Of a DNA stretch of 64,000 nucleotides, positions 1 to 12,539 are shown in pieces. How positions within the stretch are numbered: the stretch's first letter is position 1; every line of letters starts with the position of its first letter. The position numbers and the translations under genes were made by a program. A model generated the notes under the pieces. That model was not told where the DNA came from. It ran no database searches and saw nothing but the letters and a program-made list of their open reading frames with translations. This DNA comes from Hyaloperonospora brassicae (Eukaryota > Oomycota > Peronosporomycetes > Peronosporales > Peronosporaceae), in the NCBI GenBank assembly GCA_947650285.1, contig CANTFL010000435.1, positions 1 to 64,000 on the forward strand. The letters run 5' to 3'.

Positions 1-2968
1 TATAAACTCGGGGTTTAATTAGTAGCTGGCGACACTACCAGCTTTGTCCTTTCATGTGGGTACAAATTTTTTAAATTTCGTAATAAGGCCTGATAATGTG
101 AGGTTTAGATCCTTAAGTTCCAATGCCGCGCGAATATCCCTCCCCACATAAAGACAGGAGCTCGATCGGATCCTGAAAATGTTTGGCCTCTTACTTTGTT
201 AAAGTGACATGCTAAGCTCGTCACAAACGCCGTGGCTTATCCCCATAGTTAATTGCTACCTAATAACTTTTTAACAATCTAAACTATTCTTTCCTCGATG
301 TGGCGTATGACATCCGCTTCGCTATTAAAACGATTTAACTAGTCATTGCCGACATAACAATGAACAGAAGTCGACCCGCCATATATATGTTATTTTCCTT
401 TAAACATATGATATAATCATTTGAAAGTCTTCAGATCAAGTGGTTCAATATGGAGACATCGAGGAAAATGCTTGACGTTAGGTAAAAAATACTTACGAGT
501 CACATAAATGCACCGTTTATTCAACTCTAAACGCTCAAACTTCTCGAGGAGATGGCGATCTGGCGTTACAAAATTAAAATTTTTATTCGTCGGCATTATT
601 TTACTATTTATTGAGCACCTCCGTTGCCCTGATGTGGAATAAATGATACCTCGTCCATCCAGATCGCGATCTTTGCATTAGTACTTCATATTTTCTAGTC
701 ATGTAACAGGTTTGGTAAACAAACTTGTCTAAGGTCCCAAATTAAAATCTTTGAATCACGTCTTTATTCATATACCGGCTGTAAGCCTTTTGTATGACTG
801 AGAAATTCGCATCCACTTTTGGCTTGTAGAATCCTACTAGTATTGATCTTCAAATGAATTTCAATCGATGTGTGTAATTTTTACTTATTATTAAATTAGA
901 TCGTTTGGAAATTTCTATTCGATCCTTATCAACCTCCAATCTAAATTAAAAAATGGATTATTTTTCAAAAAGCTTCACAATCTGGCAATTCATTAATCGC
1001 CCTCTTAAAATTGTTTGCTCATCTAAAGGACCATGGTTTTGTCAACTGTGAAAAAGTAGTTGGATTAGATCGTAACAAGACTCTTTCAACTCATATACAG
1101 AACAATGTTGCTGGATTATGTAAGCGATTTGGACTGTCAAGGAAGGGTTATACATATTATCAGTCGCGGGTCGCCTTTTTAGGTCCAGTTGTGACTTCGC
1201 CTACATATTTTTACATCCTAATACGTTGTAAGCCATGCGTATAATTAACAGCCTCTAAACCTAGCATTTTTATACTTTACGCCAACGGAAGCACCTGAAG
1301 AGCTACGCGCTTTTTAAATTACCGACGCAGTGTAAGCCCGACTAAGAGAAATACGGTGACCCCGGCTGAGGTTCACCGGCTTTTCACTTAAAAGGATTAA
1401 GAAAATTGTCCTTTACCGCGAGTATCACCTGCTCATCTTCGACTAGACTCTCCGCGCTTCCTGATACTGAGTTTTAACGGGTAGTCGGCGACGAGGATCT
1501 CTTTTCCTCGAGTATGCATCATTACCCAACCCGGACATTCCTACACTTTTGGCGCTACCGATCAAAACCTCTATAAGCTATACCTTCGAGAATTAACGGC
1601 AGGCATAATCTATCCCGCGCTGGTACGAACCTTAAGTTTACTCATGTATTGGACTCAAATTATTCGGCATAGAATTGTTTTACCTTTTCGGAATGTCGCA
1701 AAGCCAGGTAAATAGAGATATGACTATATACTGGTTATATCAATAACCAAAGATGAAAAAGAAGCTTGACAATTTTGCGCTCTACTTGTGTTTCCCAAAG
1801 ACTTGTTCGCCGATCTCTTGTTCGATATATTTTCGCATGCAGACTTCTAAAATGCTATCACTCCTTTCGCTGACCCTCTCTCTGCCGCTTTTTTCGTCAT
1901 TGACATAAGCTCATCGAATATTTTTTCGCCGACATAACTCTCTACGATACTGATTCACCGACCCTCTGTTTTCCGACATAGCTTTTTCAGGCACCTCATT
2001 CATCGACACAAGTTCGCCGACTGTTCGTTCGACAAAATTTATTCTTCTTCACCCCTTAAGCCGACCCTAGTTTGTTGGCACCGATTCGTCGACACTTAAT
2101 TCGAAACTTTTATTCGTCATAAACCCTCAAGTCGACGCTATTTCGTCGACACCAGTTTCTCGACGCCCTTTTGCCGACACAGCTATCGGATATTCCGTAT
2201 TGCCGCTACTTGATTCGACGCCTATTAAATCTGCAACAGAGCTTTTGCTCTGATACCCTTATCTTTGACTCTCGGTTTACCGAACCTATGCTAGTCGACA
2301 CCGGTTTGCCGACAATTAGCTCGTTTGGAAGTTCTTTTACGAAAATTTATTACACCACACAACGCTAAAACCATTTTTTGTCCATTTCACTCGTCAAGAA
2401 TGATCTACATCTCTTCAACCCGCTAACGCGGACCTCTAATGATACTAATCACTCTGGCGCAACACACGACTCTTCGAACGCTGTAAGTTCTCGAAAAAGT
2501 GGATTCTAGTAAAAAAAATAGGAGATAGACGGGCTCGACTGATTCTAAGCTACCGAATCAGTAGACCTGACAAGAGTAAATTAATAAATTACCCTATCTT
2601 ACTTGGAACAAATATCGCGCTGACGAGAAATTTAAGGGTTCGAGGGGACTCCTTTTCCGACCTGGATCAGCAAGCCCATTGATAATCTTAATATAGTTTC
2701 TATATAACCATTATTACTTATTTATATTAAAAACATGTTTAAGGGCTTGATGGAAGACAATTCTTCGCCTCAGTGCTCTATCGAAAAGCCTGCAACTTAT
2801 AAGTCATATAGGTATGACTCTGATACCAATTTTTTGCTGCAATTTCGGATCGAATTTTCGATGAAGCGCATCTTAAAGAATATAATATCCGACGGTTCTA
2901 TTTGGTTTGGGCAATATTATTGAATATGGTGTTTCAGAAGTTGACTTCGCGGATCGTCATTCCTATAC
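1..2968. other. AT-rich stretch with no recognisable gene
   Basis: No open frame here resembles a known protein; the longest frames are under 80 codons and have no domain signature. The base composition is AT-rich compared with the retroelements that follow. The part from about 1800 to 2330 contains a degenerate short repeat (listed separately). The rest is probably decayed repeat or intergenic DNA. Confidence 0.5.
1800..2330. repeat. Degenerate tandem motif around TCGTCGACA
   Basis: Variants of TTCGTCGACA or TTCGCCGACA recur every 15-30 bases, for example TTCGCCGACATAA, TTCATCGACACAA, ATTCGTCGACACTT and TTTCGTCGACACCAG. The core resembles the 15-base U3 repeat of the element at 4563-19045 (CTCGTCGAGTCTT in reverse complement), so this may be an old LTR end of that family. 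No LTR boundary can be drawn. Confidence 0.4.
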
Positions 2969-3430
2969 TGCAGCGGATCCGCACTGCTTCTTAAGCCAAC
3001 GGAAGACTTTTTCTCGGCGAGGAAGGTAGGTTTTTACAAGAACTTGACATAATTAGTCAACGAGCTTGCAGAATTAGTTCGTATTTAAGGGAAGCTAACA
3101 ATTAAGTCAATAGACTGAACAGGGTGCTGACTATTTTGTGTCTTTAGACGAATTGACTCTCTGATTATCCGAGACGTCTTAATAAGGCACGTGCCGTAAA
3201 ATAAAAAGAGAAAACCGAACTGAAATATATTTCTTGTTTATATATAAAAAGACACCTCAGAATAGACGTACCGAATCGGGACACAAATGCTATCAATACT
3301 ACAATATTATAGATCTCGCTTATGGTGGCTCACACACGTCATCCCCCAACAACTGATAGGGTAATCGGATACCATCTTCGATGGAACTTCGTTCCTGGTA
3401 CGAACCACAATTGTTTCTTAATCCGTTACA
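2969..3430 (-). repeat. Decayed LTR of a minus-strand Gypsy element
   Basis: Read on the minus strand, this matches the LTR at 35516-36041. The end next to the internal region reads GTTACACCC (reverse of TGTAACGGGG-type), and the far end reads TGCAGCGG, against TGTAGCGG in the younger copy. Matching blocks include a GGAAGACTTT-type segment and the ACGTGCC segment. It is the 3' LTR of the element whose antisense frame follows at 3539. Confidence 0.65.
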
Positions 3431-3538
3431 CCCTTCCCTACCATATTGACGTTACCATAGAACGTCATCCAAAATCTTTTTTCGAATAATTCGGAGTATT
3501 TGCAATTAAACTCACGGTTGTACAAAGCACTTAACACC

Positions 3539-4562
3539 ATGGAATCGCCACATCACGAATCTGAGACTTTTTCCTCCTATCTCGACCTCGATGAAATGTT
3601 AAGCTATGATAGCTATACCAGTGTCCATGGTAAAGAAGGGATAGTGCCCGACTCAAATTTTCCTGAGACAAAGCCTCATACGGCACTAATCCTGTTACCG
3701 AACGTAGTGAAGCCTACACATCAGTGGCGCAGCATCATGCAACAGAGAATGGAAATACAATCATTACCAACCCGCTCGACGAGCAGCAAGAGCTGATTCT
3801 TTAACAAGAGGAGAGTGCTCTTCATCGCTTCCAGACTTAGAGGGCCCTCCAAAGCCGCTGCGGATATGTGTTTACAACACCTAACGTAGAGGAAAGTCTC
3901 CGTCAAAAGTTGGGCCGTAGTCTGTCTGCATAGGCCATAGGCTCATATTCTACCTCGACCGCGGACATTGCATTCCTCCAAGCACTGAACGATAGGTACC
4001 TAAAACCCTATTGACCGCACAAGGTCAATTTAAGGCCCATTTTGAGCGAATAGCTCGTGTTATCCCATTTCGATAGATGAGCGTTTACATACTGTTATTA
4101 CTGGTAAAATACCTGACGTGGAAGACTACCAATGTATTCACGGGGTGTAGTGCAAACGACATCTCGGCATTATGACGGCTCTGAGAGCAAGTGCCGAAGG
4201 GGCAGATGTTCGTCTAGAACGAAAGCTTCCATACGAATACGCCAAGCTCAAGGCTAGATGCCATTTGCCCAATCTTTCAAACTATGATTTGAATACGCCG
4301 GTAGCCGCGAATTCCGGTCATGCGTTGCGGAGAAACTCGCATCTCACGTCATTATTGGTGAGAAGCGTTCTTGGTCTCAGCATGACAATTGCAGAGGTTC
4401 AACAACTTCCATGGAATATGGGCAATCCTGCCGAAGGGGTACCACATACTCCCATGAGTTCTATGACTCTGGATACGCACGCCACTTCACTAGATACTGC
4501 TATTAACCCGTACGAAGACGTCGTTGAAAGAGTCTCCCCACATCGAACTGGTGGTTCCATGC
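3539..4562 (+). pseudogene. Broken antisense-ORF gene of a minus-strand Gypsy element
   Basis: This is a relic of the same protein encoded antisense in the element at 34107-35408. Both begin ACCATGG about 109 nt from the LTR edge. Shared blocks are MxSPxxES near the start, a DEQQEL block, RLERKL(R/P)Y(D/E)YAKLKAR and GNPAEGVP. Several stops and frame changes break it (open pieces 3500-3796 and 4172-4562). It is cut off by the 5' LTR of the next element at 4563, so the remainder of the host element is not visible here. The function of the protein is unknown. Confidence 0.7.
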
Positions 4563-5576
4563 TGTACATAACTATCCAAACATGGCATTTCATACTATTG
4601 ACTTGATGAACGGAGTGGTGGACCCGACGAGAGAAGCCAGAGCACATCGAGGCCAACGAATAAAGATTCGACAATATTAAACTCAACTAAATTTGGCTCG
4701 ACAAGGCAAGACGCGACGAGTAAGGACTTCACGATATAAAACTCGACGGGCCAAGAATCAGCGAGCTAAGACTCGACGAACCAATCCGCGACTAGAGAAG
4801 AAAACGATGAATTGTCCATCCCACAAGGCAGAATTACTCGACGACGAAAGAATTAAGGAGGACCACTCAAGGGTACTTTTACAATCAGAATGGAATAAGA
4901 GATAATCAATACAGAACAGAATTTTCCAAGTACAAGAAACAGGTACGCTTTTGAGGTAAGTCCCTGCGTAGACTGGATCATGCCTGCTGTCGAGCCTCGA
5001 TGAGCATAGCTTGCGGAGGTCTGTATTGAAAACGCCAAGAGTTAAATCAGCTTGGCGTGGGCATTACTCGCTTCCAGCGAATGACAAGACTCGTCCCACG
5101 GCGAACGGTATTCCTGTTGACGGCACCGGTTTAAACCTCGTCGCACGGCGAGCTGGTGATCCAATAGGCAGCAAAGCTTTGAAGTCTCGTCGAACGGCAA
5201 ACCGGTGACCCAATAGACGATACCGCGTTAAGACTCTCGAACGGCGATCCGACTGGCCTTGAAGCAAGGACACCGTAAGGCTTCTAGTCGGGTGTATACC
5301 ACGCCCGATGACCTGAAAAAGCATTAAATGTCGACGGCTTTACATTGGTACGATGTCACAGGACTAGAGGAACGGAAGCGGATGAGCTTGGGCAGTCTTC
5401 TGGAAAGGAGTGTGAGTGGTTGGAGGTACTCAGCTAGGCGAGAGCCACATCTTACCCTGAAGAGGCAATCGCGAAGGGTATTTAACCGACGTACAAGCCC
5501 AACTGCGCCGACTCGGCGATTGCTATGTTGTTACGTTGAGACTGTATTGACACAGATCTGACTAACTACTAAACCA
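4563..5576 (+). repeat. 5' LTR of the dual-RNase H Gypsy element
   Basis: Aligns with 18207-19045 through long near-identical blocks, for example 4880-5060 against 18450-18640 and 5320-5560 against 18798-19030. It begins TGTAC. The 3' end is near CTAAACCA and uncertain by a few bases. Two internal repeat arrays make it longer than its partner: a 15-base array (about 4690-4800, core ACTCGACGAG) and an approximately 49-base array (about 5085-5250, core CTCGTCGCACGGCGA). Confidence 0.85.
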
Positions 5577-6240
5577 ACACCGTTGCCGCGGACCAGGAAT
5601 TCAGGGTGTGCGATTGTTTTAGACGGTAACAAACAACCAAGAAGCATTATGGTCATCTAATCGAAAGACGTAAGAGGCACGACCCCGGCGACAGCCGGAA
5701 GAACTCCGAGTGCTGAGTAGAACCCGGTGAAAGCGATCATTACCCACGCTAACGCAAGGGTGGACTGGGCCATTCATTTCGACGACTTCGAATCGAGTGC
5801 CCAAGATATTGAGGAGGATGGACACGCTGATGACAAAGATGGCGTTGAATTCAGCCATGAAGAGGAAAAACGTTCTCTGCATGTGGGTCACGTCAGCAAC
5901 CTTTGCGGGGTTGCTAGACGTCAAGCCGACAAGCGCGACGAAGAAGAAGATGGTGGTCAAGGTGTGACCCCTGGTGAGCGACCCCGCTAGCATCAAGGGC
6001 CACGATGAGTACCGAGAAACCTCTGTCGAATCGGGCTCTATGCCGACTCGTCGAGGAAATGAAGAAAAGTCGCTGGATCCAGCTGTTCAAGATAAAGGCA
6101 GCATACCAAGCGACGTGGGCGAATCGGAGCAGTGATCTAATGCAACCCCTCAACAGCATGTCTCTAGAACAGCTGGTCGACAGCACGGTGATGCTGCTGC
6201 GATCTATGGGGTACAAGTGAAAAATGGTGCCCACGAAGAT
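5577..6240. other. Leader region of the element, unassigned frames
   Basis: Lies between the LTR and gag. One minus-strand frame (5996-5619) is strongly hydrophobic at its start and middle, and one plus-strand frame opposite it (5727-5990) is very acidic. These are mirror readings of the same DNA and I recognise neither. No convincing primer-binding site was identified after the LTR. Confidence 0.35.
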
Positions 6241-6299
6241 GATTTTATCGTACTTTGAGATTCGCCTGGTGGGCAGATAGTTAATGAGGTGAAAGCGTA

Positions 6300-8025
6300 A
6301 GATGAAGGAAGTGTTCGGGGTGGAAGGTGGAACGAAGTCCTTCGTTCCGTTGAATCGTCGAACTCAGGCGGACATGGTGCTCGTGGAAGAAAAGAGACCG
6401 GCACCACTCCTCGACGAGAAAGTCGGGCGAGGAGTTGAAGACATGGGACCGGTGAACACGCCGCTGCCGAAATCCCCATAGTGGAAACGCGGAGTCTTCT
6501 CGAGGGTGGAAGGCACGCCATTCCAAATTGATTCCCGCATGGTCACACTACCGCGTACTCCACGGGTGATGAAGACCCCACGACCAAGGTATCAAGAGGC
6601 GACGGAATGGACGACAGGTGATTAGTACTATGAAGAAGCTGAAGACGCGTACGACGATCATCAAGAGGCCGATGAGCGTTTAAATAGCCTAAACAGACAG
6701 TTGAGCTACTTTGGTTCTAAAATTAAAAGAGGGCACGTCATGAAAATACGCACACACGTGCGATTAAAAAGATCGCCAGTTTTGAGGATAAGCTCTATCG
6801 TTCGGACGACGCCTTGCAATGGGTCAAAAGATTCACCTACGAGAGGAAAGGGAGGTGCCCAACGCAAGATGAGTGGTGCGAGCCTTTTACGCTATGCGTG
6901 GACAAAGCGGCCAAGAGTTGGTATCGACAACTTACAAATTTTTCTAGCGGAAGCGAAAGCTGCTCAGCAAAAAACTTTCATGGACTATTCCTTTTTGCAG
7001 TTCGACCAATCCGCTAGGTCGAGGTATCGCTCAGCAAAGTGTGTGGTGAGACCGAGCATGTGTGCGATTCCCTACTGAGACTGAACGGATATGCACGGAT
7101 GGCGTAGATTAAGTACGAGAAAGGAGGTGCGGATGCGGCCGGCCACGTCGAACACTTCCTGTTGGAATGCGGTGACGACGACCTGATGGATCTGATCTAT
7201 CCGTAACGACTCGATGATATCCAGCGCGTATAGAAAATCGTCAGTCATCGATTGCTCGGCGACAAGCGAAAGAAACAACGTGACCGAGTAAATACCGTAC
7301 ACGGGCTAAGCCGCCACAAGAAAGAGACGCAAGATAGCCAAAGAAGGAAAGGGATGATGGTATTCGTCGGAGCAAACCGAGACGTGAGTCAAGGTTCGAC
7401 GATCGTCAAAGTGGTCTACATGATCGTCGGGATGACCGTCGGATTAATCACGGTGATATCCCGTCGAGCTGGAACAACAACTGATACTATGACTATAGTC
7501 GACGCGTCACCCTTGCATCTTCATCCACGGAAGATTTGCGAACAGCACTCGACGAGCGCAGAGGGAGCCGCAAAACACATTGTACGGTATGTCGAGCGAT
7601 GGAAGTGCACAAGAAAAACTCAGTGACTACAGTTCCGACTCTGATTCGGACTGGATGGAAGCAGGAGCAGAGCCAAATAAAATCCGAAATTAAGTCGGCC
7701 GTTCAGATCACCCCGACCCCACGTATCTCTAATAACACGGTTGGACAAGATGTACGGCCGACGTGAAATAGTGGATCGGCAAGAACGCACAGAATAGTCA
7801 GTAGAGCGTCGCGTGTACGGACGGTGCGGTGCATGTGGTGCCATGGGACACGACGCTCATCTCTGCAGACGAAGGTGCAATTTCTGTAAATGGGTACATG
7901 ATGTCGGTCGGTGCGAGTTGTTTGCACGATTTGAAAAGCTGGCCAAGTTCGTCAAGACATCGATGGATAAATCGGCTGTGCCAGAAGGCCTCCGGGACGT
8001 GTACTCGTCGGGGCAGTTGAACTAG
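6300..8025 (+). pseudogene. gag relic with two zinc knuckles
   Basis: Frames 6701-7078, 6814-7017 and 7813-8025 are pieces of one capsid/nucleocapsid gene broken by frameshifts. The piece around 6814 (LQWVKRF...DEWC...AKSWYRQL) is typical of this Gypsy lineage's capsid. The last piece carries CGACGAMGHDAHLC, a CX2CX4HX4C zinc knuckle, followed at once by a second knuckle beginning CNFCKWVH. The intact protein would package element RNA. Confidence 0.6.
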
Positions 8026-8389
8026 CAGGCTCGCCGACTCTGACTGAATCGTATACCATCGGGCTGCCATAATTAGTTGAACCAGCAGTAGAATCGAACT
8101 ACGTGTTTGACTTCGTTGGGGATACACAACGGCCCGACGAGTGGGGAGGTGTAGAACACGAGATGGGACGAAATGATTGGGATGATGGCAAATGCCAATC
8201 GATCGCAAGGATGAACACAAACAGACAGCTGTGTGCGAAGATAGAGGTGACGAAAGAATCGAAGCTGCTATCAGGAGAACAATTGAGATGGTGGTCGTAG
8301 AGGAATTTCGATCAACGAGTACGGATGAGAGCACTCGTCATGGGCTATGTCAATGATGAATGAACCAAAATATTGCTGGATACAAGCGC

Positions 8390-9551
8390 TAACATTTCGG
8401 CCATTAGCTAATCATTCGCTAAGGAGCTACGATTACGACGACTCACGGTCAACGACAAACAAATAGATGTCAAAGTAAATGGAAAGTCGAAGATTGTCAC
8501 CACGTCACGAACCACAGTGAAGATAACTCTACGATGGAGAGTCGTTTATAAATTTAAAGTCTGGATTATGCCACATCATGCGGGAGTGGATTTCACACTC
8601 GAGAATGATTTCATGATACCAGCCGGTGTCCGACTAGACTTTTTCAACGCGACGGCTAAACTTCCAGATGAAATCGCCATACCTCGATTGAGGTCGGTGA
8701 GAAAGGTCGACGACGCCACATACGGAGGTGAGATCTCTGGAGGCCCGGCTAGCTCATTGAATATCGAGAGCCGGTTGTACGAAGAATTCCGGCTGCTACG
8801 AAAACAACCCATCAAATCCAATCTTGAGCTATATATCCGTCGTCTAACCACACTCGTGCCGACCGTGGTATACAATAAGAAAGGAACGGCAGCGATAGTA
8901 CGGCTGGCAAACGTCTCGACGAGAAGTGTTTCGTGTCCAGCGCACTACCCAGTTTTGCTATGGCCAACACACGAAGTTTTATCGCGTGACGACGGGTACG
9001 TCAGAATTAATGCGACAAAGTATCACAACTGGCAGGTGTTAGCATATGATAATGTGATGGACGGACGGTTGTTTAAAAAAGAACAACAGCGGTATGCGGA
9101 ATGGTTGAGTCAACAACCGCCTGCTGTCGAGCGGCGAGATTACACACGATCTACAGAAATATTACGGCGGGATGATCACGTTTGCAATGACAGAAAAAAG
9201 GAGTCTAACAGAGGTGTCGATTCATCACGGGAGTGCTTCAAAGATGGATCAACACCGACGGAGATGGGTTGTGAACATGATACAAAAAACAAAACGTTAC
9301 GGGACGACACAACGACCACCAGACGAAGCTCGGTTAACACTGCTTCCGTGAACAAAATGTATTCATCAACATGCACGGAGGTTGGTGGCGATAGTATCGA
9401 CTCATGCTATTTAGCTCAACTCAACTCGACGAGTCGTGCGCAGCAGACGGTCAAACATATTTCAGAACGGGTCCCGCCGATTGACTCGACAAATCCCGGG
9501 ACGAAGACGATACGACGACAGGCGGGAACGGGTCACAGTTTGACGACCTAG
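8390..9551 (+). pseudogene. Aspartic protease region (catalytic part lost)
   Basis: The 344-codon frame starting near 8517 has a retropepsin-like C-terminal half, including the block NDFMIPAGVRLDFF. The upstream stretch that should carry the D-T/S-G catalytic motif is interrupted by stops. The remaining ~200 codons are a hydrophilic linker towards RT. The assignment rests on position (between the knuckles and RT) and on that block. Confidence 0.5.
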
Positions 9552-9787
9552 ATCGCTTTTCCGTGTGTGCATTCATGGCAGTCGATGCGCCGAATAAGTA
9601 TAACCCATCGACGCCTCCTCTAATCGATATCACCGATTTTGAGCATATCGAGAGCGACACCCGCCTGGTCGAAAATGCTCAAGAACTCGCGTTCTTACTG
9701 CATCTCACCAAGTTAGCACCAAACAAGCTGAATTACGCCGGGGACTATTAAATATGCAATGACCACACGAAAGCCCGACGGTCAAAG

Positions 9788-10900
9788 TTGATTAGTGTAT
9801 TGCAGAAACACGAACTTATCATGATCTCCAGTGGTAACGCTCTACCACCTCCAGCATATGGAGTAGTGTGTGATTTCGACGTCCTAGATTTAAGAACAAT
9901 CCTGATAGGTTCCACTACGTCACCTATCGAATCTGTACGAGCTGCTGAAAGTGCTGTTGAAGGCAAGGTTGATCTCGTTTTCCCGAAGTCCATGGGCGTC
10001 GCTCATCGTAATCGCCTCAAAGAAGAATGGAGTTGACATCCGGCTACGTATCTATTATAAACTAGTCAATGCAGTCACGGCCAGCATGTAATACTAAATG
10101 CCCTTAGTCGACGATCTGTTGACCGAGCTCGAAAGCTACCAGTACTTTTGACCACACGATACGGCCAGTGGATTTTGGGCAGTAATGATGACGGAAAGAG
10201 CACGTCACGTGTCAGCGTTTGTATGTTCCCTTGAGCATTTCGAGTGGTTACGTATGCCGTTTGGGCATCAGAATGCTCCCATGATCCACCAACAGCTCGT
10301 CGACAACGCGTTGTGGGGTATGTTCAGCCGAAATATGGGTGGCAAGATTTACCACCAAGGTAAAGTTGCCTGAGACGAAAATGCGAGTAAGCGAGCAGCC
10401 GAAACCACAGAGCTCAATGAGCTTGAAGCTGGTGGATCAGCGTTGACGAAGCTCGAAGCCGACTACCTAGCACTCGGCGAGTCTGATCCGTTGCAACATC
10501 TGGTCAATGATCTGGCGAGCAACATTTTAGTCACGGGCGAAACCGATGAATAGATAGTTGTCCCAGTGTTCCATCGCCGATCTTTTGTGGACGATATCTG
10601 ATTTGGAGGTAAAAGCTTCGACGACTGTTTAGCGGCGCTCGACCGGTTGTTGGTGAGCTTCACGAACTGTCGAATTAGCATCAGCTTTACAAAAAGTATC
10701 TTTGTGCAACCTCAAGCAGACTTCCTACTTGTGAAAGCACAGGGCATTGCGGCCGACCCAGCCAAACTGGTGAAACTGGCTGAGTGGTCATTTCCGGCGT
10801 CCAAAAAGGGTAAGCAAGCGTTTCTCCGGGCGATTAACTATTACAGCCGATTTATCCAGAACATTGCTGTGTTTGGGGCAGTATTGAACCAACTCTAGGA
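9788..10900 (+). pseudogene. Reverse transcriptase relic
   Basis: Pieces occur in order. One is an N-terminal segment with SSGNALPPPAYGVVCD (9788-10036), another the segment with EHFEWLRMPFGHQNAPMI (10185-10373), and another the thumb with INYYSRFIQNIAVFGAVLNQL (10647-10898). The active-site region around 10590 reads FVDDI followed by a stop. Several frameshifts and stops separate the pieces, so no functional polymerase is possible. Confidence 0.8.
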
Positions 10901-10959
10901 AGACGATTTCTTGAAGAAGCAAACTTGGCCGGCGCGCGCGCATCCTTCGCTATGCTGCA

Positions 10960-11270
10960 ACAACAAAATGTCAAAGCTCCAGTTCTGCATCTTTTTGTCT
11001 CCACAGCCGACGTTCATGTGATGGTTTTTGCCAATGACTGGGCGTTGAGCATAGTACGTTGATGCAAATGCATGACGGAATGTTACACCCGATTTGGTTT
11101 TGTGGTCGAGTGTTGAAAGAGAGCGAGGTAAATTACCACCCTGCGGAGCGCGAAGTGCTAGCGCTGCTTCAGTTGCTGAAGATTACGCATACTCTCCTCG
11201 ATAGGAAAAGTCATTCACGTATACACCCGATTCTCTACGATGGAATGGCTCTTCACGTCCAAAGCGGTAT
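10960..11270 (+). pseudogene. First (Gypsy-type) RNase H relic
   Basis: The segment from 11059 carries the ESEVNYHPAEREVLALLQLL block, which is the Gypsy RNase H motif around its catalytic Glu. The preceding part (about 10990-11050, with VMVFANDWALS-like sequence) is in another frame and interrupted. It directly follows the RT thumb, as in other Gypsy pol genes. Confidence 0.7.
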
Positions 11271-11475
11271 ATGATAGGGATGTCATCTTCACTGTATTAA
11301 TCTCCCCGTATCATCTGAAGATCTAGAGGGTGAGCAAGCGCGATGTGGACTTGGCCCAGTTGTTAAAAGCGTCCGTCACGCCGACTATCGGTCTCGAAGA
11401 TTCGTTACGACATATTGCTCCACCTGTCAAACACTCGGCGAGTGTTCGACTGGTCCGGAGCTTCTCTATGCGCGT

Positions 11476-11847
11476 GTGGCTCCGACATTTGCTGGTTTAG
11501 TACTATCGTTAGACGTCTCTGCGAAGACAGAGAAGCACGGAGGTTTTAAAAGTTTATCGTGGATCCCATATAAATTACCGGAACGGAACATTGTGATCGC
11601 TTCGAGTAATTACCTGTCGGAAACGGCAGTGAATCTTGCGGAGTACGCAGGAATGAATAACGGAACACAAGCATCATGTGAGCACAAAGTGCCTGTTTTA
11701 GTTATTGTGTTTCACTCTAGGCTCGCCATCCAGCAATCCATGGGAACGATCGCATGCAAGAAAGACTCGCTGGAGGTGATGAAAGCGCGTCACAAAGAAC
11801 CAGTCGCCCAGTCCAATTCTATCCGGTATTTGCACGTGATACAGTGA
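11476..11847 (+). pseudogene. Second, archaeal-type RNase H domain
   Basis: A 123-codon frame carries the order expected of the additional RNase H seen in plant Tat and oomycete Gypsy elements. LSLDVSAKTEKHGG carries the first catalytic Asp and NLAEYAGMNNG the catalytic Glu. Where a DSRLA motif is expected the sequence reads FHSRLAIQQS, so one catalytic Asp seems lost. It sits between the first RNase H and integrase. It is the best-preserved enzymatic domain of this element, but on this reading inactive. Confidence 0.7.
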
Positions 11848-12539
11848 TACAACGAGGTAGCGGATACGCTGGCCACAGAAGCGTTATAAGCTAAATCGGG
11901 GCAAGTGGTAGAAGAAACAGGGTGATTAAACGAGTTGCAGAAGCTAACCGCATTCAAGGTAGATTTCTCGTTGAGCCGCCCTCGTTGAAAGAAGAGAACA
12001 AATTGCTAATGATAACCACAATTACGCTGAGTAGAACTCGACGAGTCCGATTTGCTTATAACACGCCCGAGAACAACTTGATACTCCAAGTTGCTCGTAA
12101 AACTGCCAAGGCAATAACGGCCAAGCGTCAGAGTTGTTCCGGGAAGAAGATATGCGGGATACATTCGAGAGGACCACTAGACGATCCGAGACTCGACGAG
12201 TACCAAAGCACCCTACAAAGGTAACTAGACGTCGAGAACCGCCGAGAATTGAGGACATCGACCCGCTATTCGTAAAAGCTGAGCTCATAGAACAGATCTT
12301 GAAAGCTCAAGATGAGCAAGAGAAGTGGGAGACATTAAAAATTCCTAAGAGGCGAGTTCGACAAGCTGAATTGTGGACAAGTCAACTACGCGGGAAAAAT
12401 CATGGATCGTTTCGCACCGAGCGAGGACGGTATACTCTACTACCTAGGACGGCGTCGTGAGTCATGGGAGTTGCTAGTCGAAGATCTAAAATTACGACTA
12501 GTAGATATAACTAATCTGGTTGGACAAGATTCTGCTAAA

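Noticed and set aside
4558..4562. Certain target-site duplication for the 4563-19045 element
   Set aside because: CATGC against CATAT matches only three of five and the LTR end is uncertain; kept as weak support only.
5619..5996. Membrane protein gene on the minus strand of the leader
   Set aside because: The hydrophobic pattern is the mirror of an acidic plus-strand reading; no homologue recognised and no clear start. Left unassigned.
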